Under the pieces are notes generated by a model. The model was given only the letters and a program-made list of their open reading frames with translations, was not told where the DNA came from and did not search any database. Positions 1-7,557 of a stretch of DNA of 64,000 bases are shown one piece after another. The DNA is from Bacteroidota bacterium (GTDB lineage: Bacteria; Bacteroidota; Bacteroidia; Bacteroidales; JAGONC01), in the NCBI GenBank assembly GCA_026391695.1, contig JAPLDP010000070.1:1-64000 (forward strand). Reading direction: 5' to 3'. The position numbers and the translations under genes were made by a program. Each line of letters begins with the position of its first letter. Positions within the stretch are counted from its first letter, which is position 1.

Positions 1-76
1 TCTCACGCTCCCTGAGCGCTTCAATGGCCACCTGCGCCTTAAAGGCTGCTGTAAATTTTCTTCTTCTTTTTTTCAT
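1..76 (-). CDS. IS3-family transposase OrfA, N-terminal fragment (runs off window)
   Basis: Read leftward from the ATG at 76, the sequence encodes a very basic start (MKKRRRKFTAAFKAQVAIEA), which is the classic N-terminus of the IS3-family OrfA helix-turn-helix protein. OrfA binds the element's ends and is normally fused to the DDE protein OrfB by frameshifting. Only about 25 codons lie inside the window, so completeness cannot be judged. The noncoding stretch to about 134-147, with CCCCAAAATTCAGACC read leftward, is probably the terminal repeat of the same element. Identification rests on this short peptide. Confidence 0.7.
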   Translation of the reverse strand, partial: MKKRRRKFTAAFKAQVAIEALRERE

Positions 77-147
77 ATCACTGGTAAATTTAATTGTTTT
101 TTCAACTTAACCAGTGGTCTGAATTTTGGGGAGTATTATATAAGACA
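77..147 (-). repeat. Probable left terminal region of the IS3-type element
   Basis: These bases lie immediately upstream of the OrfA start and contain a CCCCAAAATTCAGACCAC stretch (read leftward) of the kind found in the terminal repeats of Bacteroidota IS3 elements. The partner repeat is outside the window, so the exact end cannot be fixed. From here to 393 I see only AT-rich sequence leading to the next gene. Confidence 0.4.
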
Positions 148-393
148 CTATTTAACTTGTTGTACATCCTAAAAGTGCCTTATTAATAAGTTTTTTTAAA
201 TATTGCTTTCACACGGGTAATCTTATTGATTTACAGTCGGCTTCGTTCAACTCAGATTTATCTGCAAATAACATCGATCTGTTTTTAATATTTATTTTTT
301 TCGTAATTTGCAGATGAAATCCTAAATAGTTGGGCGGCATTGAAATAATTGACTGATGTGCTATTAATTTTATAAACAAAAAATTGATTAGTT

Positions 394-1161
394 ATGAAAT
401 CAACGATAATCTTATTAATATTTTTTATTCCATTTTTGATTAATGCTCAGAATGATTATTGGTTTCAAAAGGGTCTTGACGCAAAAAATCCAAAGGAAAA
501 AATTGAATGTTTTACTAAAGACATTGAAAAAACTGGACCATCAAAAGAGGCCTATTCCAACCGGGGCATAGCTAAAGATGATCTAAAGGATTATCAGGGC
601 GTCATTTCGGATTATTCAAAAGCCATCGAACTCGACCCAAAATATGCCACGGCCTATTACAACCGGGGCATAGCTAAAAAAGCGATGCAGGATTATCAGG
701 GCGCCATTTCGGATTATTCAAAAGCCATCGAACTCGACCCAAAATATGCCACGGCCTATCAAAATTTAGGATTGATTTATTTTATTCAAAAGAACTACGA
801 TGCAGCAATTGAAATATCAGAAAGAGCTTTAAAAAATGATGCAAACGACCCTGGCTTGCTTGATAATCTTGGTTATTATTACATGGGAAAAGAAAATTAC
901 GATAAAGCTATTGAGAAATTTAATAATTGTTTGAAGATTGAAAACAATAGAGTTTTGGTAGATGCCACCCTTGGCATTTCTCTGGCTTATTATTATAAAA
1001 ATGATAAACAAAACGCTAAGAAATATCTTGATCAAGCAAAACAAATTAAACCTATTTTAAATAAAGGGATGGAGGGGCTATTGAAACTTGAAAAAGAAGG
1101 ATATTCTTACTCAGAAAAGAAAAAAGAAACTTTGAAAATAATGTTTGAGGAATTAAAGTAA
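394..1161 (+). CDS. Secreted tetratricopeptide-repeat protein
   Basis: The 255-residue product starts with a signal peptide (hydrophobic residues 4-18, cleavage likely after INA) and then consists of TPR units. Two consecutive 34-residue units (about residues 53-120) are nearly identical, and the DNA shows this as a 102-bp tandem duplication at 549-650 and 651-752. The later units are diverged. TPR proteins of this kind act as protein-binding scaffolds in the periplasm or on the outer membrane; no partner can be inferred here. It is not in an operon. An attC-like fold follows the stop codon closely. It resembles the larger TPR lipoprotein at 47417-48739, but the DNA of the repeat units differs. 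The domain call is secure, the cellular role is unknown. Confidence 0.85.
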   Translation: MKSTIILLIFFIPFLINAQNDYWFQKGLDAKNPKEKIECFTKDIEKTGPSKEAYSNRGIAKDDLKDYQGVISDYSKAIELDPKYATAYYNRGIAKKAMQDYQGAISDYSKAIELDPKYATAYQNLGLIYFIQKNYDAAIEISERALKNDANDPGLLDNLGYYYMGKENYDKAIEKFNNCLKIENNRVLVDATLGISLAYYYKNDKQNAKKYLDQAKQIKPILNKGMEGLLKLEKEGYSYSEKKKETLKIMFEELK

Positions 1162-1179
1162 AAAATTAATTTCAACGGC

Positions 1180-1267
1180 ACCCAACAAGCGCACAAAACC
1201 AATGTAAATAAGGGTTTCGGGTATAGTGTACATTTTCTCGGTACTGGTTCTTCGCGCCAGTTGATAG
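1180..1267. other. attC-like imperfect hairpin downstream of the TPR gene
   Basis: Nested inverted segments can be paired here: ACCCAAC (1180-1186) with the GTT at 1260-1262, GCGC (1189-1192) with GCGC (1254-1257), AACC with GGTT (1246-1249), and AATGTA (1201-1206) with TACATT (1229-1234). The layout (RYYYAAC, spacer, GC-rich box, long imperfect stem, GC-rich box, GTT) resembles an integron attC site. The right core is not a perfect GTTRRRY and no integron integrase is in the window, so this is a structural resemblance only. Confidence 0.35.
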
Positions 1268-1527
1268 CTAAATTTTCCCAAATGACCTCCAAAGAACAAT
1301 CATACAACCACCTTAATGCTCACGGATGGGAGCTATAAAATGAAGGATGAAGAATGAAGCATACAAAATGAAGAATTTTTCATCGTATATCTTTCATTCT
1401 TCATGCTTCATCTCCCGGCCTGCACGGGGCTATAGATAGTCCACTCTTCAAAGGATTGAAATCGATGCCGGAAGCATCACTCTGTGTTCAGTCACATTTT
1501 TCACTTGCGTATATTAAAAAGACTACT
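1268..1527. other. Noncoding gap with simple near-palindromic repeats
   Basis: No convincing gene was seen. Bases 1339-1420 contain low-complexity repeats of the word gaagaatgaag on one side and its complement (cattcttcatgcttcat) on the other, which can form a loose hairpin. A small palindrome with GATGC/GCATC arms lies at 1464-1478 and is related to the palindromes at 2209-2225. Confidence 0.4.
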
Positions 1528-1553
1528 TACCTTTGGCGTTAGTATTGTAATAC
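1505..1553 (+). promoter_or_regulatory. higBA promoter and putative HigA operator
   Basis: A Bacteroidota-type -7 box TACCTTTG (1528-1535) is preceded, after a 20-bp spacer, by TTG (1505-1507). Downstream lies a short inverted repeat, GTATT-gt-AATAC (1542-1553), close to the expected transcription start and 6 bp before the higB ATG. This is where an autoregulating HigA dimer would bind. The promoter match is direct; the operator role is inferred. Confidence 0.6.
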
Positions 1554-1559
1554 GTTATT

Positions 1560-1841
1560 ATGATTCAATCTTTCGGCTCCAAAGAAACTGAAAAGATATG
1601 GAGTGGCTTCAGATCCAGTAAATTACCGTCTGAAATTCAGCAAATTGCCAGGCGAAAGTTGAGAATGCTAAACAATTCAATTGATTTGAACGATTTGAGG
1701 TTGCCTCCATCCAATAATTTTGAAAACCTAAAAGGAAAGCTGAAAGATTTTTATAGCATCCGCGTCAATGATCAATGGAGGGTTATTTTTAAATGGGAAA
1801 AAGGTCATTCTTATGACGTTGAAATAATTGATTATCATTAA
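1560..1841 (+). CDS. higB: HigB-type toxin, RelE superfamily mRNA endonuclease
   Basis: The 93-residue length and sequence match the plasmid-maintenance killer (HigB/RelE) family, with the conserved LKGKLKDFYSIRVNDQWRV segment that forms the central beta-sheet and basic active-site face. HigB toxins cleave mRNA at the ribosome and are neutralised by the antitoxin encoded next. The toxin gene comes first, which is the hallmark order of higBA systems, and only 11 bp separate the two genes. The TACCTTTG promoter and inverted repeat just upstream suggest autoregulation. Family assignment is firm; activity is not provable from sequence. Confidence 0.9.
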   Translation: MIQSFGSKETEKIWSGFRSSKLPSEIQQIARRKLRMLNNSIDLNDLRLPPSNNFENLKGKLKDFYSIRVNDQWRVIFKWEKGHSYDVEIIDYH

Positions 1842-1852
1842 TATATTATATA

Positions 1853-2152
1853 ATGGAACGACTTGAAAACATTCATCCCGGTGAAATCCTGCAGGAGGAG
1901 TTCCTGATTCCTTTGAAGATTTCAGCTTACAGGTTATCGCAAGACCTGCACATACCCCAAACCAGGGTCAGTGAAATAGTAAAAGGTAACAGAAGGATTA
2001 CTGCTGATACGGCTTTGCGGTTAAGTAATTATTTTGGCAACTCAGCTAAATTTTGGCTAGGACTGCAGGACGATTATGATATTGAAGAAGAGATTCTTAC
2101 AAAGAAAAAGGAGTTTGAAATTATTAAGAAATTCAAAGAAAGCGTGGCCTGA
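1853..2152 (+). CDS. higA: HigA-type antitoxin, XRE-family HTH
   Basis: The 99-residue protein begins with the VapI/HigA signature HPGEILQEEFLIPLKIS, followed by a helix-turn-helix at about residues 24-60 (YRLSQDLHIPQTRVSEIVKG) and the NSAKFWLGLQ segment typical of HigA. It should bind and block HigB and, as a dimer, repress the shared promoter. It is the second gene of a two-gene operon. After its stop there is no gene until the small RNA candidate and the converging YiiX-like gene. Confidence 0.92.
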   Translation: MERLENIHPGEILQEEFLIPLKISAYRLSQDLHIPQTRVSEIVKGNRRITADTALRLSNYFGNSAKFWLGLQDDYDIEEEILTKKKEFEIIKKFKESVA

Positions 2153-2208
2153 CGGATATACAGATGCCTGCATATGGATTTTCTTATCTACGTTTCAAAG
2201 GGTGAACT

Positions 2209-2334
2209 CGATGCCGTAGGCATCGCATATTGGTAGAATGGAACGGCAACAGATAAAACAACCGACCCTGCGGGGTCGAACATTCCAATACCGCGCCAAT
2301 TTCTACAAACATGTGAACCCTCTGGGTTCACATG
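2209..2334. repeat. Cluster of three different short perfect palindromes
   Basis: Within 126 bp lie three perfect hairpins: CGATGCC-gta-GGCATCG (2209-2225), CGACCC-tgcg-GGGTCG (2263-2278) and an 11-bp stem with a tct loop (2310-2334, arms CATGTGAACCC and GGGTTCACATG). Such GC-rich palindromes in tandem with conserved linkers occur as dispersed intergenic repeats in Bacteroidota genomes (recalled from general knowledge, not searched). A related GATGC palindrome is at 1464-1478. Confidence 0.7.
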
Positions 2335-2391
2335 AAATAATAGACGATTTTGGGAAACAAAAATTAATGTAGGATATTTCTTAATTTTTCT

Positions 2392-2399
2392 TATCTTTG
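2392..2399 (+). promoter_or_regulatory. Promoter -7 box of the small RNA candidate
   Basis: The sequence is TATCTTTG, a perfect TAnnTTTG Bacteroidota -7 element, in an AT-rich stretch. No open reading frame of useful size follows, only the structured segment and terminator below. Confidence 0.55.
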
Positions 2400-2404
2400 C
2401 ACTT

Positions 2405-2483
2405 ACATTTCATGTTAAATGGTGGCAAGCCTTACATGAAAATGCTTCATGACTGATCCCCGGCTCGTTCCGGGGATTTTTTA
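2405..2483 (+). ncRNA. Candidate structured small RNA (about 80 nt)
   Basis: Between a perfect TAnnTTTG box (2392-2399) and an intrinsic terminator (2456-2482) there is room for a transcript of about 80 nt and nothing that codes for a protein. Its first half folds into a strong stem: TTTCATGTTAA (2408-2418) pairs with TTACATGAAA (2432-2441) with a single bulge, enclosing a G-rich loop (atggtggcaagcc). A short linker leads to the terminator hairpin. The layout of promoter, one stem-loop and terminator is that of a free-standing sRNA. I do not recognise the family. It could also be the leader of a lost gene. Confidence 0.5.
2456..2482 (+). terminator. Intrinsic terminator
   Basis: A perfect 8-bp stem (ATCCCCGG at 2456-2463 with CCGGGGAT at 2470-2477), a 6-nt loop and a run of six T. 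It ends the small RNA candidate that starts near 2405. Confidence 0.85.
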
Positions 2484-2691
2484 TTCATCACTGAATAATC
2501 TTCTCTGATGATAGTATTCAAAAGTATTTGATGATTATCACTTAATCAAATAAATTCGACAAGACAGGCATCTTTATAGATGAAATCCTACTTTTGGTAT
2601 GTAACAGGAGTTGAAAGGGATTTAATGGATTTTACCGAATATGAATGACATTTCGCTGCAAAATGACCGAAATGAATACGGCAATGCAGCA

Positions 2692-3303
2692 TCAGCCAGT
2701 ACTTTCATACACGACTTCCCAAATAGATTTCGTTTCATAAAGATAGTGTGGATAGATGTATTTTCCTTCATGATACCATCTCATCATCTCCCAGGAATTG
2801 CCCATGGGGATCACCGTTGTATAGGCCCAGCAAACCAGTTCAGAACAATAAAACGACCCGTTTTCCTTCCTGAAAAGAAAATTATACGGATACCCCAGTA
2901 CTTTTTCCGCCTTTTCGGATGCTCTCATCATGCTGAGGTGATCACAAAATAGTGGCTTTAATATGACCAGATCGTCCGATTTTGACAGCAACCGGTAAAC
3001 AGATGTTTTTATCACACCCTCGCTTGTTGCTTCAATAATATGTTCCCTGTCAGTTACAATGGATGTATGCTTCCAATAGCCTTTGATAAATAGATTCGAT
3101 AAGTTGAAATTTTTACGGGTCAGGATGATCATGCCTGGTTCCAAATAGGGACGTATCCATTGATAATCAATTCCGGCACAAGTATATGGCCGGCCAAAAC
3201 GCCAGGTTATTTTATCAATGACCAGGATAAAGCACATGACTACATAAGTGGCAATCATTTCAGTACGCCTGATAACATAAAAGGATCGGGTCATCAATTG
3301 CAT
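2692..3303 (-). CDS. YiiX/YebB-like permuted NlpC/P60 (papain-fold) enzyme
   Basis: The 203-residue protein has the features of the circularly permuted papain-like amidase family. The histidine comes first in GYWKHTSIV (His79), an acidic residue follows in the IIEATSEGV stretch (Glu91), and the nucleophile comes later in FYCSELV (Cys153). Family members are cysteine amidases or acyltransferases acting on cell-wall peptides or lipids; the substrate here is unknown. A hydrophobic helix at residues 16-31 may be a membrane anchor. The gene stands alone between noncoding stretches, and its 3' end faces the small RNA candidate. Confidence 0.7.
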   Translation of the reverse strand: MQLMTRSFYVIRRTEMIATYVVMCFILVIDKITWRFGRPYTCAGIDYQWIRPYLEPGMIILTRKNFNLSNLFIKGYWKHTSIVTDREHIIEATSEGVIKTSVYRLLSKSDDLVILKPLFCDHLSMMRASEKAEKVLGYPYNFLFRKENGSFYCSELVCWAYTTVIPMGNSWEMMRWYHEGKYIYPHYLYETKSIWEVVYESTG

Positions 3304-3514
3304 GGGTGAAAATTATATGCTGAAGGATGGACTTCACCAAAAGGTATAAGCCTGTTGTATCCTAAGGGCAATAAAATTACACTTTTTATTCCAACCAGAC
3401 ATAGCCCTACACAATAATTTAATGACCCTGAATGGTGAATATCGGTAAAAACTGAAGAAAACCAGAGTGAGTGGCAAAATACCAGGTCACACGTTCCAAT
3501 GGGAGAATGCTTTT

Positions 3515-4390
3515 TCAGAGATTTGACAGGAATTTCTTTACTACTGCATTAAATTCTTTTGTTTTCTCCATATTGACCATGTGGGCAGCTCCTTTGATGA
3601 TAATTTTCTGTGAACCGGGTACATCTTTTTCAATCAGATCGGCGATAGCAAGTATGCTGGGCATGTCAAGTTCTCCGACGACAACTAACGTTGGTGCCTG
3701 TATTTCCTGTAAGCGTTCAACAGCCGGAGGATCAAGTCTCTTCATTTCAGCATCCCCGTTCCATGTGCTATAGGTTCCAAAGAGCATCTGCCTGACTTTT
3801 TCGCGAACATTTTTATTCACTTCCGATGGTGAGCGGTAGGGGCCATCTGTCCAGGACCGCTGCATATATTCAATAATACCGTTCAGGTAGCCGGCCTCGG
3901 CAGCCTGCCTCATTTTGTCTTCATATTCTTTGACCTGTGGATCATTGATATCATAACCTGTGAGTCCTGACGATACCGGGATCAATGCCAGAACCCTGTC
4001 AGGATAAGCCAGGGTAAAGTCAATGGCGATAAATCCACCCATTGACAAGCCCATCAGGATGGCTTTGGAGATACCAAGACTATCCAGTAATGCTGCCAGA
4101 TCCTCATGATAAGAAAAGATTCCGCCTTCTGTTTCTGAAAGGCCATGATTGCGGACATCATAACGTACAACACGGTACTTTTTGGAAAACACATCAAACT
4201 GGTCGTCCCACATACGATTATCCAGGCCTCCGCCATGAATCATGATCAGAGGCGTGCCCTGTCCTTTTTCCTCATAGTAAATCCGGCCTTTTTCAAGATT
4301 GACGTATCCACTTTTGCAGCTCTGTGACTGACCAAAAAGTAAAAAGACCGGCAATAACAAAAGAACTAACAGACAAATGTTCTTTTTCAT
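3515..4390 (-). CDS. Secreted alpha/beta hydrolase
   Basis: From the ATG at 4390 the product is 291 residues with a clear signal peptide (MKKNICLLVLLLLPVF, cleavage around FGQS). I prefer this start to the upstream ATG at 4429, which would bury the signal. The fold markers are the oxyanion HGGG (about residues 52-55), the nucleophile elbow GLSMGG with Ser116, an acid in VVVGELD and the late histidine in GAAHMVNMEK. This is the complete triad of an esterase or lactonase-like alpha/beta hydrolase acting in the periplasm or outside the cell. The substrate cannot be inferred. It is transcribed divergently from the acyl-CoA synthetase, with 86 bp between the two starts. Confidence 0.8.
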   Translation of the reverse strand: MKKNICLLVLLLLPVFLLFGQSQSCKSGYVNLEKGRIYYEEKGQGTPLIMIHGGGLDNRMWDDQFDVFSKKYRVVRYDVRNHGLSETEGGIFSYHEDLAALLDSLGISKAILMGLSMGGFIAIDFTLAYPDRVLALIPVSSGLTGYDINDPQVKEYEDKMRQAAEAGYLNGIIEYMQRSWTDGPYRSPSEVNKNVREKVRQMLFGTYSTWNGDAEMKRLDPPAVERLQEIQAPTLVVVGELDMPSILAIADLIEKDVPGSQKIIIKGAAHMVNMEKTKEFNAVVKKFLSNL

Positions 4391-4476
4391 ACCGCCGTTA
4401 ACTTTAATTCCCCGAATATCCAAAGACATAACATTTTTTTTTATATTCGACCTGATAAAAATAGTAATTTTTAGTT

Positions 4477-6063
4477 ATGCAAAATAGCACAAAATCTGTT
4501 TCCCGCAGCGAGCTTTCGCCTGTCAGTTTTTTACGGCGAAGCGCCTATGTCTTTCCCGATAAACCGGCAATTATACATGGTAGCAGGCGATATACATACC
4601 GCCAGTTTGCAGAGCGTGTCAATCGTCTGGCATCGCACTTAAGGCATGGTGGATTACAAAAACATGATCGTGTGGCATTTTTATGTCCGAATATTCCGGC
4701 GTTACTTGAGGCGCATTTTGCTGTTCCAGCTGCCGGAGGTGTTCTTGTTGCCATTAACACCCGTTTGAACTCCGATGAGATCGCCTATATTCTGGATCAT
4801 TCGGGCGCACGGTTCTTATTCGTTGATGCAGAATTCATGCCGCTGGTTAGCACTTTAGATAACCCAAATATCCAGGTGATAATAGTGGCCGACACCGGCA
4901 TGGCGGATGATCCCTATGAACTTTTCCTCCAACAGGCCACAGATGAACCGCCTGAAATGGGACCTGAAGATGAAAATGAGCCAATTTCCATCAACTATAC
5001 CTCAGGTACAACTGGCCGGCCGAAGGGCGTGCTTTTTACACACCGTGGGACATATCTCAATGCCCTTGGTGAAGTAATTGAGACCGGAATGAACTTTAAC
5101 ACTGTTTACTTATGGACGCTACCTATGTTTCACTGCAATGGCTGGTGTTTCACCTGGGCTGTGACCGCAGTGGCCGGCACACACGTTTGTCTTCGTAAAC
5201 TCGACCCTGAACTTATCTGGGATCTGATAAAGAATGAGGGAGTTACACACTTTAACGGGGCTCCAACCGTTCAGATCATGTTGTTGAATCATCCCAAAGC
5301 CCGGCCACTGGACCATCCGGTGACCGTAACGGTTGCCGGAGCACCACCTTCGCCTACGCTGCTTGAAAAAATCAAAACCCTTAACTTTAAGCCTGTTCAT
5401 GTTTATGGGCTGACTGAAACGTACGGACCTATCACGATATGCGAATGGCATCATGACTGGGATAGTTTTCCATCTGAAGAACAGGCACGTCTTCGCGCAC
5501 GACAGGGTCAGGCCTATCTGACCGCTGAAATTGTCAGGGTTGTCGATGCCTATATGAATGATGTTCCCCGAGATGGCATGACCATCGGTGAGGTGGTTAT
5601 GCGCGGTAACAATGTGATGAAAGAATATTTTCATGACCCGGAAGCAACCAGCGATGCATTTAAGGGAGGCTGGTTTCACTCGGGTGACTTGGCCGTGTGG
5701 CATCCTGATGGTTATATTGAGCTACGCGACAGGCTCAAAGACATCATTATCTCAGGTGGAGAAAATATCTCCACTATTGAGATAGAGCAAGCCGTAGCGC
5801 GACATCCGGCCGTGCTGGAATGTGCTGTCGTCGCTATCCCTGACGAAAAATGGGGTGAACGGCCTAAGGCTTTTGTCACACTGAAAAATGATGCTATGGC
5901 TTCTGAGGCAGAAATCATCGCCTTCTGCCGCGAACAGATTGCACATTATAAATGTCCTGCATCTGTTGAATTTTGTGACTTGCCTAAAACCTCTACTGGT
6001 AAAGTACAGAAATATGTCCTGCGTGAAAAAGAGTGGGCGGGGCATGCCAAAAGGATAAACTGA
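4477..6063 (+). CDS. Acyl-CoA synthetase (AMP-forming), medium/long-chain type
   Basis: This 528-residue ANL-superfamily enzyme activates a carboxylate with ATP to an acyl-adenylate and then forms the CoA thioester. All core motifs are visible: the P-loop-like YTSGTTGRPKG (about residue 174), the FHSGDLAVWHPDGYIELRDR hinge region (about 398-417), GGENIS, and the C-terminal PKTSTGKVQKY with the catalytic lysine (about 508). The length is normal and no signal peptide is present, so it is cytoplasmic. The substrate may be a fatty or short branched acid. The gene is monocistronic between a divergent hydrolase and a converging MFS gene; no pathway partner is adjacent. Confidence 0.88.
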   Translation: MQNSTKSVSRSELSPVSFLRRSAYVFPDKPAIIHGSRRYTYRQFAERVNRLASHLRHGGLQKHDRVAFLCPNIPALLEAHFAVPAAGGVLVAINTRLNSDEIAYILDHSGARFLFVDAEFMPLVSTLDNPNIQVIIVADTGMADDPYELFLQQATDEPPEMGPEDENEPISINYTSGTTGRPKGVLFTHRGTYLNALGEVIETGMNFNTVYLWTLPMFHCNGWCFTWAVTAVAGTHVCLRKLDPELIWDLIKNEGVTHFNGAPTVQIMLLNHPKARPLDHPVTVTVAGAPPSPTLLEKIKTLNFKPVHVYGLTETYGPITICEWHHDWDSFPSEEQARLRARQGQAYLTAEIVRVVDAYMNDVPRDGMTIGEVVMRGNNVMKEYFHDPEATSDAFKGGWFHSGDLAVWHPDGYIELRDRLKDIIISGGENISTIEIEQAVARHPAVLECAVVAIPDEKWGERPKAFVTLKNDAMASEAEIIAFCREQIAHYKCPASVEFCDLPKTSTGKVQKYVLREKEWAGHAKRIN

Positions 6064-6115
6064 CAATCAGGCTTCCTAAGTTTACGTGACCTGGTAATTC
6101 TCTTGAAGAAACTTA

Positions 6116-7438
6116 TCACCCGAAACTGTCTGCATACAATTTCCTTCCGCGTGTTTCAGGGAATGTCCATACCCATATCCCCGTAAGTAAGGCAAAAATA
6201 GCTGCCAGGAATATACCACCGCCCAGACCATATTTTGTGGCTATGAGTGAAATCACCACAGGCGTAAAGAATTGAATTCCCCTTGCAAGATTAAATGCAG
6301 AGCCCATGGCTGTGCTTCTGATGGATGTCGGAAAGAGTTCCGAAAACAGTGATCCATATCCACCGAACATGCCGGTACCAAATCCGACCAGGAACATGAA
6401 TCCAAGAATAATGGGAGGATACATCACCACGCTGTCCCAAAAGACAGTAATCATCACTAATCCCAGGGCCATGATGACGGAGTATATACTGTAGGCAGGC
6501 CTCCTTCCCAGTTTATCGGCTATAAAACCGAAAAAGAAATACCCTGTAAATCCGCCGGTTTGGGTAACGAGTATCCACAACGCCGATTTAGTCAGTGTGA
6601 AATTCCTTTGGCTGTGCAAGTATCCCGGCATCCATGAATAAGTAAACCAGTAGGCGGTCATGTCAAAAATGGCCAAGATCAATGCAAGCAAAAAGTACTT
6701 GCGATGTTCCTTTGAAAAAAGCTCAAGAAACTTATTCTTAACAACCGGAACAGTTCTCCTTACAGCGATTCCGCCCTGTTTAAGGAGTTCTTTCTGCCGG
6801 ATCCACAGGTCAGATTCGGGCAATTTTTTCCTGATATATATGACAAGCAATGCCGGCAATACCGATATAAAGAAACATGACCTCCATCCGATGACAGGGG
6901 AGATCAGGCCGCCGACGATGGATGCCAGCGCGATTCCCAGGGGAGCACCTGTCTGCATGAATGCACAATACCGTCCGCGAACATTTGCAGGAAAGGTTTC
7001 GCCAACGTAAGTCTGTCCTGTAGCCCATTCACCACCGACACCCAATCCTGTCAACACCCTGAAGATCATCAGGAACCAGAAACTGCCTGCAAGACCTGAA
7101 AAAAATGTACCCACACTATAAGTCACTATTGTCCACTGAAGCACTGCCTTTCGCCCGTAACGGTCGGATAACATGCCGAATATCACCCCGCCGACAGCAG
7201 TCGCAGCCAATGTGGAACCTAGAATGTACGACATCTGCATGTCACTGAAACCATATTCTTTTGATATAGGAATCAATAGAAAAGTGAAAAGGATCAGGTC
7301 ATAAAAGTCAAAGATCCATCCTGCCCAGCTCATTATCAAGATTTTGTAATGCTGCCGGGTGATTTTCTCGGATTCGTTGAGGAGTGTTGCCGGAATAGCG
7401 ATAAATATTAGTTGAAACCGATCATTTTTTCTATTCAA
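6116..7438 (-). CDS. MFS transporter, metabolite:H+ symporter type
   Basis: The 440-residue protein has 12 predicted membrane segments and major facilitator motifs, including the loop-2/3 motif GMLSDRYGRKAV and the second-half equivalent GFIADKLGRRPA. The opening IMSWAGWIFDFYDLILFTFLL is typical of the metabolite:H+ symporter branch that carries organic or aromatic acids and sugar acids. The first 25 or so residues are unusually long for this branch, so the true start may lie closer to ILIMSW. Substrate is unknown. It converges with the acyl-CoA synthetase gene, which may indicate a carboxylate substrate, but that is inference. Confidence 0.82.
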   Translation of the reverse strand: MNRKNDRFQLIFIAIPATLLNESEKITRQHYKILIMSWAGWIFDFYDLILFTFLLIPISKEYGFSDMQMSYILGSTLAATAVGGVIFGMLSDRYGRKAVLQWTIVTYSVGTFFSGLAGSFWFLMIFRVLTGLGVGGEWATGQTYVGETFPANVRGRYCAFMQTGAPLGIALASIVGGLISPVIGWRSCFFISVLPALLVIYIRKKLPESDLWIRQKELLKQGGIAVRRTVPVVKNKFLELFSKEHRKYFLLALILAIFDMTAYWFTYSWMPGYLHSQRNFTLTKSALWILVTQTGGFTGYFFFGFIADKLGRRPAYSIYSVIMALGLVMITVFWDSVVMYPPIILGFMFLVGFGTGMFGGYGSLFSELFPTSIRSTAMGSAFNLARGIQFFTPVVISLIATKYGLGGGIFLAAIFALLTGIWVWTFPETRGRKLYADSFG

Positions 7439-7493
7439 ATATCGGAAAAGGATTAATTAAAACTGCTCAACAACTATTTTTTTTAATATTTCC

Positions 7494-7524
7494 TTTGAAT
7501 AGTTCTGATAACAACATATCTTTA
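7494..7524 (+). promoter_or_regulatory. Probable promoter of the first cyclase gene
   Basis: TTTG (7494-7497) and TATCTTTA (7517-7524) are spaced 19 bp, matching the Bacteroidota -33/-7 arrangement with one mismatch in the -7 box. The stretch catatcttta-aactgatt is repeated upstream of the second cyclase (TATCTTTA at 9530-9537), so the promoter region appears to have been copied with the gene. Confidence 0.5.
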
Positions 7525-7557
7525 GAACTGATTTGCAATTAATAATATTAACTGATA

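Noticed and set aside
5119-5703. Long open frame on the minus strand inside the acyl-CoA synthetase gene
   Set aside because: It is antisense to a gene with all family motifs and its product has no recognisable domain.
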